Source of the DNA: Alphaproteobacteria bacterium MarineAlpha3_Bin2
GTDB lineage: Bacteria; Pseudomonadota; Alphaproteobacteria; Rhodospirillales; Casp-alpha2
NCBI GenBank assembly: GCA_002938315.1
Contig: PTLL01000001.1
Location: 1 to 64,000 of the forward strand
Reading direction: 5' to 3'
Length of the DNA: 64,000 nt
The notes under the pieces are model-generated. The model searched no databases and was not told the DNA's origin. It saw only the letters and a program-made list of their open reading frames with translations. This document shows positions 28,151 through 37,144 of the stretch, piece by piece (positions within the stretch are counted from its first letter, which is position 1; every line of letters begins with the position of its first letter). Position numbers and translations under genes: made by a program.

Positions 28151-29359
28151 TCAAAGCACCGCTGTCACAGTGGCCTCGGCGACGCTGAAAAACTGCGCCC
28201 TCCCGGCCAAGGGCTCAAAAAGCCCGGAATCGGTGCCGGTCATCCACACCTGGGCCCCTAGGCCCAATATTTCATCAAACAGTGCGCCCAGGCGGCGGCT
28301 ATCCAAATGCGCTGCAATCTCGTCCAGGAGCAACATCGGCGCCGTTCCCTGCTCCTGCGCCCGCATTCTTGCCGACCCCAGCACCAGGGCGATGAGAAGC
28401 GCCTTTTGCTCGCCGGTGGAACAAAGCGCGGCGGCTTGCCCGTTACCGAGATGACGAACCTTCAATTCGCTTTTATGCGGCCCAATGGAGGTCCGGCCCT
28501 CGGCCGCATCGCCGCCCCGCGACTTTGCCAGGGCGACCCGAAACTGGTCTTCTGCTGCCAACGCGGGGCCATCGCCAAGCCAGGATTCAACAGGTCCGTC
28601 GACCTCAAGGGCGGCGCCGGGAAATACGCCAGTATCGGCAGCCAGGTGCAAGCCAAGACGGCGTGTCACATCAAGCCGGGCGGCGGCTACAGCGACACCG
28701 CGTGTCGCCATAGTGTCTTCCAGGCTGGCCAGCCAGTCCTCGTCTTTGGAGCCATCACGGAGCAGGCGCATTCTTTCGCGGAGCGCATGATCGTACGCCT
28801 TCACCCGACCGGCATGGGCAGAGTCAGAACCGAACACAAGCCTGTCTAGGAACCGCCTACGTGGACCGGGGCCTTCGACAAATAGCCGGTCCATTTGTGG
28901 TGTCAGCCAAAGGACACTGACATAGTCAGCCAGAACGGCTTGGCTTTTCACCACTTCGCCGTCCACCTTGACAATCCGTTTATCGCGCTTACCATCGGGT
29001 CCCTTTTCGAAGCCGGTGCCGATTTCAACCTCTCCGTCAGGGGTTGCAAGGGTCGCCGCGACGCCCCATGGGCGAGCCGGTGGCTGCAGCGCATCGATGT
29101 CTTCACCTTGTTCACGCCGCACAATTTCGGCCAGCTTGGCGCGGCGAAGCCCACGTCCAGGAACCAGGAAGGACAGCCCTTCCAGAAGGTTGGTCTTTCC
29201 GGCACCATTGGCTCCCGTCAGCACCACCGGGCGGGCGTCAAGGGCCATTCGCTGATGGTTGTAACAGCGAAAATCGGTCAGCGTCAGCCTTCGGACAGAA
29301 AGCCCTTCGCCATTGGCGTCCGGAGAGGTGTACTGTGTCGATAAACCTTGCAATCCCAA
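28151..29359 (-). CDS. recF: DNA replication and repair protein RecF, TTG start
   Basis: SMC-like ATPase (402 aa from the chosen start) that helps load RecA at gaps. LTLTDFRCYNHQRM and the Walker A GANGAGKTNLLEGLSFL lie near residues 25-65; the signature motif is seen as LCSTGEQKALLIALVLG and Walker B as MLLLDEIAAHLD near the C-terminus. The open frame reaches 29419, inside dnaN, but the TTG at 29359 has AAGGAG 9 nt upstream (29369-29374) overlapping the dnaN stop, so I take TTG as start. A second TTG lies two codons later. Confidence 0.93.
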   Translation of the reverse strand: MGLQGLSTQYTSPDANGEGLSVRRLTLTDFRCYNHQRMALDARPVVLTGANGAGKTNLLEGLSFLVPGRGLRRAKLAEIVRREQGEDIDALQPPARPWGVAATLATPDGEVEIGTGFEKGPDGKRDKRIVKVDGEVVKSQAVLADYVSVLWLTPQMDRLFVEGPGPRRRFLDRLVFGSDSAHAGRVKAYDHALRERMRLLRDGSKDEDWLASLEDTMATRGVAVAAARLDVTRRLGLHLAADTGVFPGAALEVDGPVESWLGDGPALAAEDQFRVALAKSRGGDAAEGRTSIGPHKSELKVRHLGNGQAAALCSTGEQKALLIALVLGSARMRAQEQGTAPMLLLDEIAAHLDSRRLGALFDEILGLGAQVWMTGTDSGLFEPLAGRAQFFSVAEATVTAVL

Positions 29360-29375
29360 AGTGGTGATCTCCTTA
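29360..29375 (-). promoter_or_regulatory. Ribosome binding site that sets the recF TTG start
   Basis: On the minus strand the dnaN stop codon TAA (29373-29375) runs directly into AAGGAGAT, a near-perfect Shine-Dalgarno sequence, with a 9-nt spacer to TTG at 29359. No ATG or GTG lies at a suitable distance. This makes re-initiation after dnaN likely. Confidence 0.85.
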
Positions 29376-30488
29376 CACGCGCATGGGCATAAGAACGTAA
29401 AGGACGCCGGGATCATCAACCTCGCTGAAAATGGTCGGCGAAGCCGCGTCGGCCATCAGCATGCGTGCGTTTGAGCCCTCGATCTGACGAACGATATCGA
29501 GCAAATAACCAGCGTTGAAACCGACCTCGAGGACATCACCTTGATAGTCCACTTCAATTTCTTCGGTGGCGCTGCCGTCTTCGGGGCTGGAAGCCGACAG
29601 GGTTAGAATCCCACTGGCGATATTTAGCTTTACGGCCCGCGATTTTTCGCTGGATATGGCGGATACCCGGTCCACGGCAGCGGCGAATCCCTTTGTTTCC
29701 ACATCTAATTTCTTGTCGTTGCCCTCGGGAATGACCCGCTGGTAATCGGGGAAGGTGCCGTCGATCAATTTCGACGTCAGCACTGTGTCCTCGAAAGAGA
29801 AACGGATTTTGGTTTCCGACAGGCCGACGGCGATATCGGCCGTTGTCTCTTCAACCAGTTTGCGCAGTTCGCTTACCGTTTTGCGCGGCACAATCACCCC
29901 CGGTATTCCGGATGCACCATCGGGAAGCGGAATTTCGACACTGGCCAGCCGATGCCCATCGGTGGCGACGGCCCGAAGGACCTGGGCCCCATTACGCTCG
30001 GCGGCATGGACATATATGCCGTTTAGGTAATAACGGGTTTCCTCGGTAGAAATGGCAAACTTCGTCTTATCGACCAGTGCCTTAACCTCCGCCACCGTGA
30101 GGGTGAATTCGTGCGCCAATTCACCACCCGATAGAACTGGAAAATCGTCGATCGGCAAGCAGGACAAGGTGAACCGGGAACGCCCCGACGACAACTGAAG
30201 CCGCCCTTCACCATCGGCATTCATTTCCACCTGGGCCCCTTCGGGGAGTTTACGAACGATGTCATAAAGGGTATGAGCCGGCGCCGTGGTCGCACCCGGA
30301 GTGGAGATTTCCGCGCCAACGGAATCAATGATATCCAGGTCCATATCGGTCGCATTAAGCGATAATTTCCCGTCGCCTGCGTCAAGTTTCAAATTTGACA
30401 GAATCGGGATCGTGTTGCGGCGTTCAACGACGCTTTGAACATGACCCAAGCACTTCAACAAATCTGCTCGTTCGATGGTTAAATTCAT
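29373..30488 (-). CDS. dnaN: DNA polymerase III beta subunit (sliding clamp)
   Basis: Sliding clamp of 371 aa, the usual length, ending in the conserved LYVLMPMRV. Three clamp domains follow each other, starting with MNLTIERADLLKCLGHVQSVVERRNTIPIL, written here as MNLTIERADLLKCL and VVERRNTIPILSNL. Further blocks are RSRFTLSCLPIDDFP and YLLDIVRQIEGSNARMLMAD. It encircles DNA and tethers polymerase and repair enzymes. It lies between dnaA (277-bp gap) and recF (overlapping regulatory region). Confidence 0.98.
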   Translation of the reverse strand: MNLTIERADLLKCLGHVQSVVERRNTIPILSNLKLDAGDGKLSLNATDMDLDIIDSVGAEISTPGATTAPAHTLYDIVRKLPEGAQVEMNADGEGRLQLSSGRSRFTLSCLPIDDFPVLSGGELAHEFTLTVAEVKALVDKTKFAISTEETRYYLNGIYVHAAERNGAQVLRAVATDGHRLASVEIPLPDGASGIPGVIVPRKTVSELRKLVEETTADIAVGLSETKIRFSFEDTVLTSKLIDGTFPDYQRVIPEGNDKKLDVETKGFAAAVDRVSAISSEKSRAVKLNIASGILTLSASSPEDGSATEEIEVDYQGDVLEVGFNAGYLLDIVRQIEGSNARMLMADAASPTIFSEVDDPGVLYVLMPMRV

Positions 30489-30765
30489 TGTTTAATTTCA
30501 AACCTTTAGTGTAATTTTCCCGCATTGCCTCAAGGCGTAAAAGGGGTGGCAAGAAGACGCCGGCCGAGGCTGGGTGAAGACCCCCCTTTGGAGCCAATTA
30601 TTATACCAGAAGACCCTGGAATCGTAACCATTTTCGACCCCGAAAATGGGCCAAAATTCGCCCAGTAAAAAAGCCCTGAATCGGGCCTCAAGTAGCGATT
30701 GAGAAGGAACGTCATTTTCGGCCCGAAAGGGACCCGATAGAGCCCAGGCGGCAGGGCTAAAATAG
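30489..30765. other. Intergenic region between dnaA and dnaN
   Basis: This 277-bp stretch has no convincing gene. A 113-codon minus-strand frame from 30839 runs through it, but it begins inside dnaA and has no family resemblance. It probably holds the dnaN promoter. I found no DnaA box matching TTATCCACA in it by eye. Confidence 0.6.
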
Positions 30766-32169
30766 CTAACCTTCAAGCATTCGACGTAGCAATTCGACGT
30801 CTTCGGCAAAAGACATGTCCAACTCACGTAGTTCATCAACCCTCTTGACCGCGTGCATCACGGTAGTGTGGTCACGACCGCCAAATTTTCGACCGATTTC
30901 AGGCAATGAGCGTGCCGTCAGCTGTTTGGCCAGATACATGGCGACTTGGCGCGGCCGTGCGACGGAACGGGCACGTCGGGCGGAATGCATGTCAGATGTG
31001 CGGATATTGAAATGAGCGGCCACCCGTTTTTGAATTTCCTCAATGGTAACGCGACGATCGTTGGCGCGAAGCAGGTCATGCAGCACATCTTGAGTCGCTT
31101 CCAAGGAAATTTCACGTCCAACAAGTTGGGCATGGGCAACCACTCGATTTAGGCCGCCTTCCAATTCGCGAACATTGGCGGTAATTTTATGGGCCAGAAA
31201 TTCCAGAACCTTGGGCGGAATTTTCACCCCTAGATTCTCCGCCTTAGATTGCAAGATGCCGAGACGCAATTCATAAGTGGTGGCATGAATGTCTGCCACC
31301 AGGCCGCAATTGAGGCGGGAAATCAACCGCTCCTCCATCCCTTCCAAGTCGGACGGTGATTTATCCGAAGAAATCACGATCTGGCGGCCTTGATCAACAA
31401 GAGAGTTGAAAGTGTGGAAGAATTCTTCCTGGGTTGAATCCTTGCCGCTGATGAATTGCACGTCATCGATCATTAAGACATCAACGGAACGAAACTGGTC
31501 CTTGAAATCCACCGTATTCTTTTCCCGCAATGCCCGAATAAACCGATACATGAACTTTTCTGCAGAAAGGTAGATAACGGATCGGTCCGGGGTGCTTTTC
31601 TGTACGTGCCAGGCGATAGCATGCATCAAATGGGTCTTGCCGAGGCCGACACCCCCATACAGGAATAGCGGGTTGAATTGTGCCGTCGAGGCTTCTGCAA
31701 CGCGCCTGGCGGCGGCATAGGCGAACTCGTTGGGTTTGCCGACGACGAAATTTTCGAACGTAAAGCGTTGATCCAATGGCCCGCTGATATCGTTACGTGC
31801 TTTGTTTACAGTGACGCCGTTGCTGACATGGCCGCCTGCGGAGGAAGCCTCGGGACCGGCGGTTTTTCTCGACACTGTCTGCGGTGCTTCCCGATCCGAT
31901 TGGATATAGACGTCAACACTCTTGATGCCGGGATTCTCCTTCGCCCAAAGCTGACATAGCCGGTCAACATAGTGGGCGACGATCCAATCACGCATGAACC
32001 GGGTAGGAACGGAAATTTTAACTTGGCCGTCGTTGATGGCGCGAAGGGTCATCGGTTTCAGCCAGCTTTGATAGGCGGCCTCTCCAATTTCGGCCCGGAG
32101 AAGGCCGCTCACGACTTCCCACTGGGCGCCCTTATCATTGTCGAAGGTATTGGTCCCGTCCGTATTCAT
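30766..32169 (-). CDS. dnaA: Chromosomal replication initiator protein DnaA
   Basis: Initiator ATPase of 467 aa. The N-terminal domain I ([20 protein letters not shown]) is followed by a Ser/Gly-rich linker, then the AAA+ domain with Walker [17 protein letters not shown] near residues 172-187, Walker [21 protein letters not shown], and a C-terminal helix-turn-helix with [20 protein letters not shown] near residues 420-440, which reads DnaA boxes. Length and order of domains are normal. It is the first gene of the dnaA-dnaN-recF-gyrB group. Confidence 0.98.
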   Translation of the reverse strand: MNTDGTNTFDNDKGAQWEVVSGLLRAEIGEAAYQSWLKPMTLRAINDGQVKISVPTRFMRDWIVAHYVDRLCQLWAKENPGIKSVDVYIQSDREAPQTVSRKTAGPEASSAGGHVSNGVTVNKARNDISGPLDQRFTFENFVVGKPNEFAYAAARRVAEASTAQFNPLFLYGGVGLGKTHLMHAIAWHVQKSTPDRSVIYLSAEKFMYRFIRALREKNTVDFKDQFRSVDVLMIDDVQFISGKDSTQEEFFHTFNSLVDQGRQIVISSDKSPSDLEGMEERLISRLNCGLVADIHATTYELRLGILQSKAENLGVKIPPKVLEFLAHKITANVRELEGGLNRVVAHAQLVGREISLEATQDVLHDLLRANDRRVTIEEIQKRVAAHFNIRTSDMHSARRARSVARPRQVAMYLAKQLTARSLPEIGRKFGGRDHTTVMHAVKRVDELRELDMSFAEDVELLRRMLEG

Positions 32170-32858
32170 TTTTCCCCTACTGGCCCCTTAGGCCCCCTGG
32201 ACAAAGGCCCCCGTATCGCGATGCTCCTAAACTTAGATTGCCCTTCCAGCTTTCCAAAATCCCTTCTGGGATGGCAAAAACCACCTCGAAGGTTTTGTTC
32301 AAAGGGAATGTTGATCTAGCGCCAACATTTTCAAAAGCCACCCCGGTCGAATTCATCCTGCTGGGTTGATCGGATAAATCTGGGAAAGTCGTTCAGCGAT
32401 TTGCCGGTCAACCCCCGCCCGTGCCTGTAGTCATCCAACAAAATGGGATTTCCAAGACAATGTAGCTGTTGAATACCCCCGCTTTAAGAACAGATTTAGG
32501 TTTTTGCAACCGGTTTCAGTTTCTTAAAAAAAATCTCGTTAATGTCGTTTAAAAATGCCGATGAAGTTTTCGATTCAGTGTTAAGTGTAAAAAATTATTA
32601 CTTAAAATAAATCCCACAAACGAAAAGTTTTACTTAGTTTTACTTATTAGCATAAAATGTTAATAAAATTTATTCAAATATCGGGTCAGTCAATTCACGT
32701 TAACTATATTAATGGGACACAAAATTGACCCGTTGTTGACGATTGAATATTAGGGCGAGTGAATGCCCCTGGCAACGTGATCGAAAAGAGAACGCGCGAA
32801 AAAATCTAAAATAATTTTCTTGACAAAATTCGGGCGGAGGAATTTACCATTTGCGTGC
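32170..32858. other. AT-rich non-coding region upstream of dnaA, candidate dnaA control region or origin
   Basis: About 690 bp without a gene. The part at 32520-32720 is strongly AT-rich against a GC-rich genome. It holds a perfect tandem decamer GTTTTACTTA at 32627-32646 with a third TTACTTA at 32598-32604, a wide inverted repeat CGGGTCA (32682-32688) / TGACCCG (32726-32732) flanking AT-rich DNA, and several TTAA pairs including TTAA-N6-TTAA at 32539-32552 that recall CtrA sites. No perfect DnaA box was found by eye. The dnaA promoter must lie here; replication-origin function is possible but unproven. Confidence 0.55.
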
Positions 32859-32892
32859 AAAAAAAAGCCGCGGACCCTTGGGCGCGCGGCTT
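32859..32892 (-). terminator. Intrinsic terminator of rpsT
   Basis: On the minus strand an 8-bp perfect stem AAGCCGCG / CGCGGCTT (32885-32892 with 32865-32872) with a 12-nt loop is followed by a run of T residues (complement of the A run at 32859-32866). It begins about 30 bp after the rpsT stop codon and separates rpsT from the dnaA region. Confidence 0.9.
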
Positions 32893-32922
32893 GTCTGTAG
32901 CAGCAAGGATTGAAGATGGCGT

Positions 32923-33189
32923 TTACGCGGCCATGCCCTTGATTCTTTTGGAAAGCCTGGAAATCTTACGGGACGTGGTGTTGCGCCGGGCGATGCCTTT
33001 TTGGGCGCCGCGCACTATTTGCGGTTCGGCGGCACGAAGGGCGGCTTCTGCTTCGGCTTTGTTGCCCGCCGTAATCGCTTCTTCCACCTTGCGGGTATAG
33101 GTGCGCACGGCGCTGAGACGTCGCGTGTTGACCTCGGTCTGGCGAGCGGTTCGACGAATCCGCTTCTTTGCTGAAAGGCTATGCGCCAT
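32923..33189 (-). CDS. rpsT: 30S ribosomal protein S20
   Basis: Small basic ribosomal protein of 88 aa starting MAHSLSAKKRIRRTARQTEV and containing RTYTRKVEEAI, AEAALRAAEPQI and RGIARRN-like basic helices (QKGIARRNTTSRKISRLSKRI, given here as GIARRNTTSRKISRL). S20 binds 16S rRNA as a primary binder. Position between dnaA and mutM is common in Alphaproteobacteria. A terminator follows immediately. Confidence 0.97.
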   Translation of the reverse strand: MAHSLSAKKRIRRTARQTEVNTRRLSAVRTYTRKVEEAITAGNKAEAEAALRAAEPQIVRGAQKGIARRNTTSRKISRLSKRIKGMAA

Positions 33190-33333
33190 ATCTAAAAAAC
33201 CTTTTGTTTACTTGGCCCTCTAAAACAGAAGACCGGCTTATAAAGGGGTCCGCCGGGGCCGTCAAGACCCCGTTTGCATACATTGATACCCCGAAGGGCA
33301 AAAGGCGGGTTGGGCAAAATTATTTGTCGCCCG

Positions 33334-33732
33334 TTATGGGCCGACCGGCATCAGCCGGAAGCCGACCGTTAACGGGGGGGCGGCGCCGGGACCGCCAGGA
33401 AATTCCAGTTTCAAGACTTCATTTTCCCGCTGAAAAACACCAATGTCCAATCGTCGCCAACCCAATTGCGGCAGGGTCTTTTCATAAAAAGCCATGACCC
33501 CGCCTTCGCTGACCGGCCCGGTGGCATAGGCCTCGACAATGCGGCCCTGGGCGGTATCGAAGGCCGTCCCGGACCCGAGTTCCTCCACCAGCCCCGGCAT
33601 CAACGGCAGATCCTCGATATCCTTGATGAACAGGCCCGCTTCCTGGGCCAGGGAAGAACCGGCGAAAATTACATTCGCGCCGCCCAATAGGGCGATGACA
33701 ACGATGGCGGCAAAAAACGTCCTTGGTTTCAT
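33334..33732 (-). CDS. Conserved exported hypothetical protein
   Basis: A 132-aa protein with a clear signal peptide (MKPRTFFAAIVVIALLGGAN through about residue 30, AxA-like site before QEAGLF). The mature part includes IKDIEDLPLMPGLVEE, an alpha/beta stretch AQGRIVEAYATG, MAFYEKTLPQLGWR and a C-terminal TVGFRLMPVG. I do not recognise a named family; the FYEKTLPQLGW pattern recalls other small periplasmic proteins of Alphaproteobacteria. It lies 15 bp after mutM on the same strand, so it is probably co-transcribed with it. Confidence 0.75.
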   Translation of the reverse strand: MKPRTFFAAIVVIALLGGANVIFAGSSLAQEAGLFIKDIEDLPLMPGLVEELGSGTAFDTAQGRIVEAYATGPVSEGGVMAFYEKTLPQLGWRRLDIGVFQRENEVLKLEFPGGPGAAPPLTVGFRLMPVGP

Positions 33733-33747
33733 AAACCTGCTTATATA

Positions 33748-34590
33748 TCAGCGCTGCTTGGCTGCACAATAAAATGTCGACCGTCCCGATTGCGTTATCC
33801 GCCGTATCCCCCCGGTTCGGGTTGGATCGCAGGTGCAACCGGGACACGGTTGGCCTGTGCAGCCGTAGACGGCGAATGAATGTTGAAAGTAGCCCAGTTC
33901 ACCCGATGGCTGGCGATGGTCTCTGAGTGACGAACCACCGGCGGCAATCGCCTCATTCAAGACATCCCTGATGGCGCGGGCTAGGTTTTCGGCGCGGCCG
34001 CCCTGCACGGTCCCGGATTTACGCTTCGGCGATAACCCGGCCCGAAAAAGGGCCTCCGAGACATAAATATTGCCCATTCCGGCAATCACCGATTGGTCCA
34101 GTAACGCCGCCTTAATTGGCGACTTACGGCCCTTCAACGCGGCCGCCAACACCGGCCCGTTGAAGTCATTGGCCAAGGGTTCGGGTCCCATATTTTTCAG
34201 CATTTTATGACCGGCCAAGGTATCGGTGTCGGCCAAATCCATGAATCCGAAACGCCTTGGGTCATTGAAACGCACACTAATCCCACCCTCGGCCTCAAAG
34301 ACCACGTGATCGTGGCGTTCCAGTGGCGGTGGAGACGTATTGAATATCCTGAATCGCCCTGACATGCCCAGGTGGGCAATCAACGTCAGCCGTTCCTGCA
34401 GATGAATCAGCAGATACTTCCCGCGCCGTGCCAGCTTTTCCACCTGCCGCCCGGAAAGCCGGCCTTCAAAATTCTCCGGCAACGGAAAGCGCAGATCCGG
34501 CCTCATCGCCTGCACCCGGTGCAAGCGGCGGCCTTCGAGAACATCGGCCAAGCCCTGGCGCACGGTTTCGACTTCGGGAAGTTCGGGCAT
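33748..34590 (-). CDS. mutM: Formamidopyrimidine-DNA glycosylase MutM (Fpg)
   Basis: DNA repair enzyme (280 aa) that removes 8-oxoguanine and cuts the abasic site. The N-terminus MPELPEVETVRQGL has the catalytic Pro2 and Glu3; the loop KRGKYLLIHL-type sequence appears as ARRGKYLLIHLQ with the conserved Lys near residue 58; MGNIYVSEALFRAGL lies near 172-186; and the C-terminal zinc finger is complete, CTGQPCPGCTCDPTRTGG to TFYCAAKQR, although its first pair is CTGQPC. Divergent from ubiE. Confidence 0.97.
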   Translation of the reverse strand: MPELPEVETVRQGLADVLEGRRLHRVQAMRPDLRFPLPENFEGRLSGRQVEKLARRGKYLLIHLQERLTLIAHLGMSGRFRIFNTSPPPLERHDHVVFEAEGGISVRFNDPRRFGFMDLADTDTLAGHKMLKNMGPEPLANDFNGPVLAAALKGRKSPIKAALLDQSVIAGMGNIYVSEALFRAGLSPKRKSGTVQGGRAENLARAIRDVLNEAIAAGGSSLRDHRQPSGELGYFQHSFAVYGCTGQPCPGCTCDPTRTGGIRRITQSGRSTFYCAAKQR

Positions 34591-34695
34591 ATGGCAGGAC
34601 CCTAAAGTAAAGGATTGAAAGAGACCGTTACAGGATTGATAGGTATGAAGGCTTTAACCAGTTCGGGACAGTGGCATCCGGTTGAAGCTTAGGGT

Positions 34696-35478
34696 ATGTT
34701 GCCGCCCATGTCCAAAAACCAAAACCACCGCCCCGAAGATAAACCGGGAATGACCCATTTCGGATATCAGAGCGTCCCCGATGACGAAAAATCGTCCCTG
34801 GTGCGTGATGTCTTTGATTCCGTCGCGCCCAAATACGACCTGATGAACGACTTGATGAGCCTCGGCGTTCACCGAATTTGGAAAAGAGCGATGATGGACT
34901 GGCTGGCGCCTAGGCCAGGCATGCGGCTACTGGACGTGGGCGGCGGCACCGGCGATATCGCTTTGCGTTTTATCGAGCGTGGTGGGACACGCGTTACCGT
35001 CATAGACGTCAATGATGAAATGCTTAGTCAAGGCCGCGACCGGGCCACGGACAGAGGCATTCTCGATGGCATCGAGTGGACCCAGGGCGACGCCGAAAAC
35101 TTACCGGTGGCAGACGCCTCCCAGGATGCCTACACCACCGCCTTTTGTATCCGCAACGTTACCCATATCGACCGAGCACTCCGTGAAGCCCGGCGCGTCC
35201 TCAAACCCGGCGGCCGCTTTCTGTGCTTGGAATTCAGCCAAGTGGTGTTGCCGGTTCTGGACCAACTTTACAAAACCTATTCCTTCAAGGTGCTGCCGGC
35301 ACTGGGTGAGCAGGTTGCCGGCGACCGCCAGGCCTACCAATACCTGGCCGAAAGCATCCGCCGGTTCCCGGCACAAGGCCCCTTCGCCGAGATGATCACC
35401 GAGGCCGGACTAGAACAAGTCAAGGTGCGCAACCTTTCCGGCGGCATCGCCGCCATCCATTCAGCTTGGCGGGTTTAA
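34696..35478 (+). CDS. ubiE: Ubiquinone/menaquinone biosynthesis C-methyltransferase UbiE
   Basis: SAM-dependent methyltransferase (260 aa) that methylates the quinone ring. Signature blocks are [20 protein letters not shown] near residues 41-60, the SAM site [19 protein letters not shown] near 80-98, and [20 protein letters not shown] near 150-169, then the C-terminal [14 protein letters not shown]. The start is either ATG 34696 or ATG 34708; the ribosome site does not decide clearly. It stops 3 bp before the ubiB start codon. Confidence 0.96.
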   Translation: MLPPMSKNQNHRPEDKPGMTHFGYQSVPDDEKSSLVRDVFDSVAPKYDLMNDLMSLGVHRIWKRAMMDWLAPRPGMRLLDVGGGTGDIALRFIERGGTRVTVIDVNDEMLSQGRDRATDRGILDGIEWTQGDAENLPVADASQDAYTTAFCIRNVTHIDRALREARRVLKPGGRFLCLEFSQVVLPVLDQLYKTYSFKVLPALGEQVAGDRQAYQYLAESIRRFPAQGPFAEMITEAGLEQVKVRNLSGGIAAIHSAWRV

Positions 35479-35481
35479 GCC

Positions 35482-37032
35482 TTGAGCAGCCCGCTTAGCA
35501 ATTTCACCCAGCTTCTCAAGGTGGCCCACACTTTGGCCCGACATGACGCGCTGTTTCCGCTTGAGGAACTTGAGGTGGCGCCGATGGTGGTCACCTTGTC
35601 GCGGCTATTGGCGGTGTTTTCAAAGGCCGAAACATCCGGGCGGCCCGGTCAGCGCCTGGCCAGGGCCTTGAACGAGGCCGGGCCCAGCTTCATCAAGCTG
35701 GGCCAAGCCATGGCCACCCGTTCGGACCTGTTAGGCGAAGAAATGTCAGCGGATTTGTCTGACCTTCAGGATAAACTTCCATCGTTTCCTACAGGAGAGG
35801 CGCGCGCCATCATCGAGCAAGAGTTTGGCCGGCCCCTAGACTCTCTTTTTTCGTCCTTCGAGGACTCCGCAGTGGCAGCGGCGTCCATTGCCCAGGTCCA
35901 TTTCGCCGTCACTACGGAAGGTCAGGAAGTAGCGGTAAAAATTTTGCGGCCCGGCATCGAAGAAGCCTTCCAACGCGATCTAGAGCTGATGCGTTGGGTC
36001 GCCGGGCTGATCGTCAAGGCGAAACCGGAAATACAGCGCCTGAAGCCCCTCGAATGTATCGATGCGCTCGCTGAAACGGTAAAACTGGAAATGGATTTGC
36101 GTCTCGAAGCCGCCGCCGCGGTGGAAATTGCCGAAAACTTTGCCGGTGATGAGGATTTCCGGGTGCCCCAAGTGGACTGGACCCGGACCGGGCGCCGGGT
36201 GATGACCACCGAACGGCTCTCCGGCATTCCGCTGGATGAACGCGACGCGCTTATTGCCGCCGGGCACGACCCCCACATGGTTCTGCAAAAGTCCTCCAAC
36301 GCTTCATTTAGACAGGTCTTTCGCGACGGTTTCTTCCATGCCGATGCCCACCCCGGCAATCTGTTCGTTTTGGAGTCAGGCGCCATCGGCGCCGTCGATT
36401 TCGGAATCATGGGCCGGCTTGACCTGAAATCTAGGCGTTGGCTGGGTGAATTGTTGGTGGCGTTCCTCAACCGGGATTACCGCCGCGCCGCCGAAATTCA
36501 TTTTGAGGCCGGATGGGTGCCATCGCACCGATCCGTTGACGCTTTTACCCAAGCCTGCCGGTCCATCGCCGAGCCGATCTTAGACCGGCCCCAAAACGAA
36601 ATCTCCATCGCCCGCTTATTGGGACAGCTATTCCAGATTACCGAAACCTTCCAGATGGAAGCCCAGCCGCAGCTTCTATTACTACAGAAAACCATGCTCG
36701 TCGCCGAGGGCACGGGGCGCCGTCTGGTACCGGAAGCCAATATGTGGATCATGGCCCGGCCCTTGATTGAAGAATGGATGATCGAAAACCTGGGACCCGA
36801 GGCCCAAATTCGCGACACCATTGGCAATATTGCCAATGTAGTGGATCGAATTCCCCGGGTTTTCAACGATATCGAGAAAGGCGCCACCATTTTATCGGAA
36901 GGCCGAGTCAAACTTCATCCGGAAACGGTCGCGGCACTGAAGCAAGGTAACGGTACCGGGGGCGGACGTCCGGTTCTTTGGCTAACCGTGGCAGCAGTGG
37001 CTGTGTTGGCCGCTATTTTCAAGTTCATTTGA
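35482..37032 (+). CDS. ubiB: Ubiquinone biosynthesis regulatory kinase-like protein UbiB
   Basis: ABC1/ADCK-type atypical kinase of 516 aa needed for ubiquinone synthesis. The KxGQ motif is in FIKLGQAMATRSDL near residues 70-85, the Ala-rich nucleotide loop in SVAAASIAQVH-like AVAAASIAQVHFAV near 130-143, the Lys in VAVKILRPGIEE, the catalytic stretch in FFHADAHPGNLFVL near 284-297, and the DFG in GAVDFGIMGRL. The C-terminus VLWLTVAAVAVLAAIFKFI is a membrane anchor. The start is TTG, 3 bp after the ubiE stop with GGCGGG upstream. Confidence 0.95.
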   Translation: MSSPLSNFTQLLKVAHTLARHDALFPLEELEVAPMVVTLSRLLAVFSKAETSGRPGQRLARALNEAGPSFIKLGQAMATRSDLLGEEMSADLSDLQDKLPSFPTGEARAIIEQEFGRPLDSLFSSFEDSAVAAASIAQVHFAVTTEGQEVAVKILRPGIEEAFQRDLELMRWVAGLIVKAKPEIQRLKPLECIDALAETVKLEMDLRLEAAAAVEIAENFAGDEDFRVPQVDWTRTGRRVMTTERLSGIPLDERDALIAAGHDPHMVLQKSSNASFRQVFRDGFFHADAHPGNLFVLESGAIGAVDFGIMGRLDLKSRRWLGELLVAFLNRDYRRAAEIHFEAGWVPSHRSVDAFTQACRSIAEPILDRPQNEISIARLLGQLFQITETFQMEAQPQLLLLQKTMLVAEGTGRRLVPEANMWIMARPLIEEWMIENLGPEAQIRDTIGNIANVVDRIPRVFNDIEKGATILSEGRVKLHPETVAALKQGNGTGGGRPVLWLTVAAVAVLAAIFKFI

Positions 37033-37144
37033 ACAAACAACCCCCGGAAAACGGTAGGGTTGCGTCAACCGAATACCCGGACTATCTTAACCACATCATT
37101 TTATCGTTAAATTTGAACAAACCCCATAACACTTGCGGGGAAAG

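Noticed and set aside
30498-30839. 113-codon minus-strand frame between dnaN and dnaA
   Set aside because: It starts inside dnaA, has no ribosome site and no recognisable sequence pattern.
32820-32850. TTGACA with a 17-bp spacer to TTTACC on the plus strand
   Set aside because: It points into the rpsT terminator and an antisense strand with no gene; the -10 is poor, so I do not call a promoter.
32170-32858. Firm call of oriC
   Set aside because: No perfect TTATCCACA box was found by eye on either strand, and in several Alphaproteobacteria the origin is not next to dnaA.
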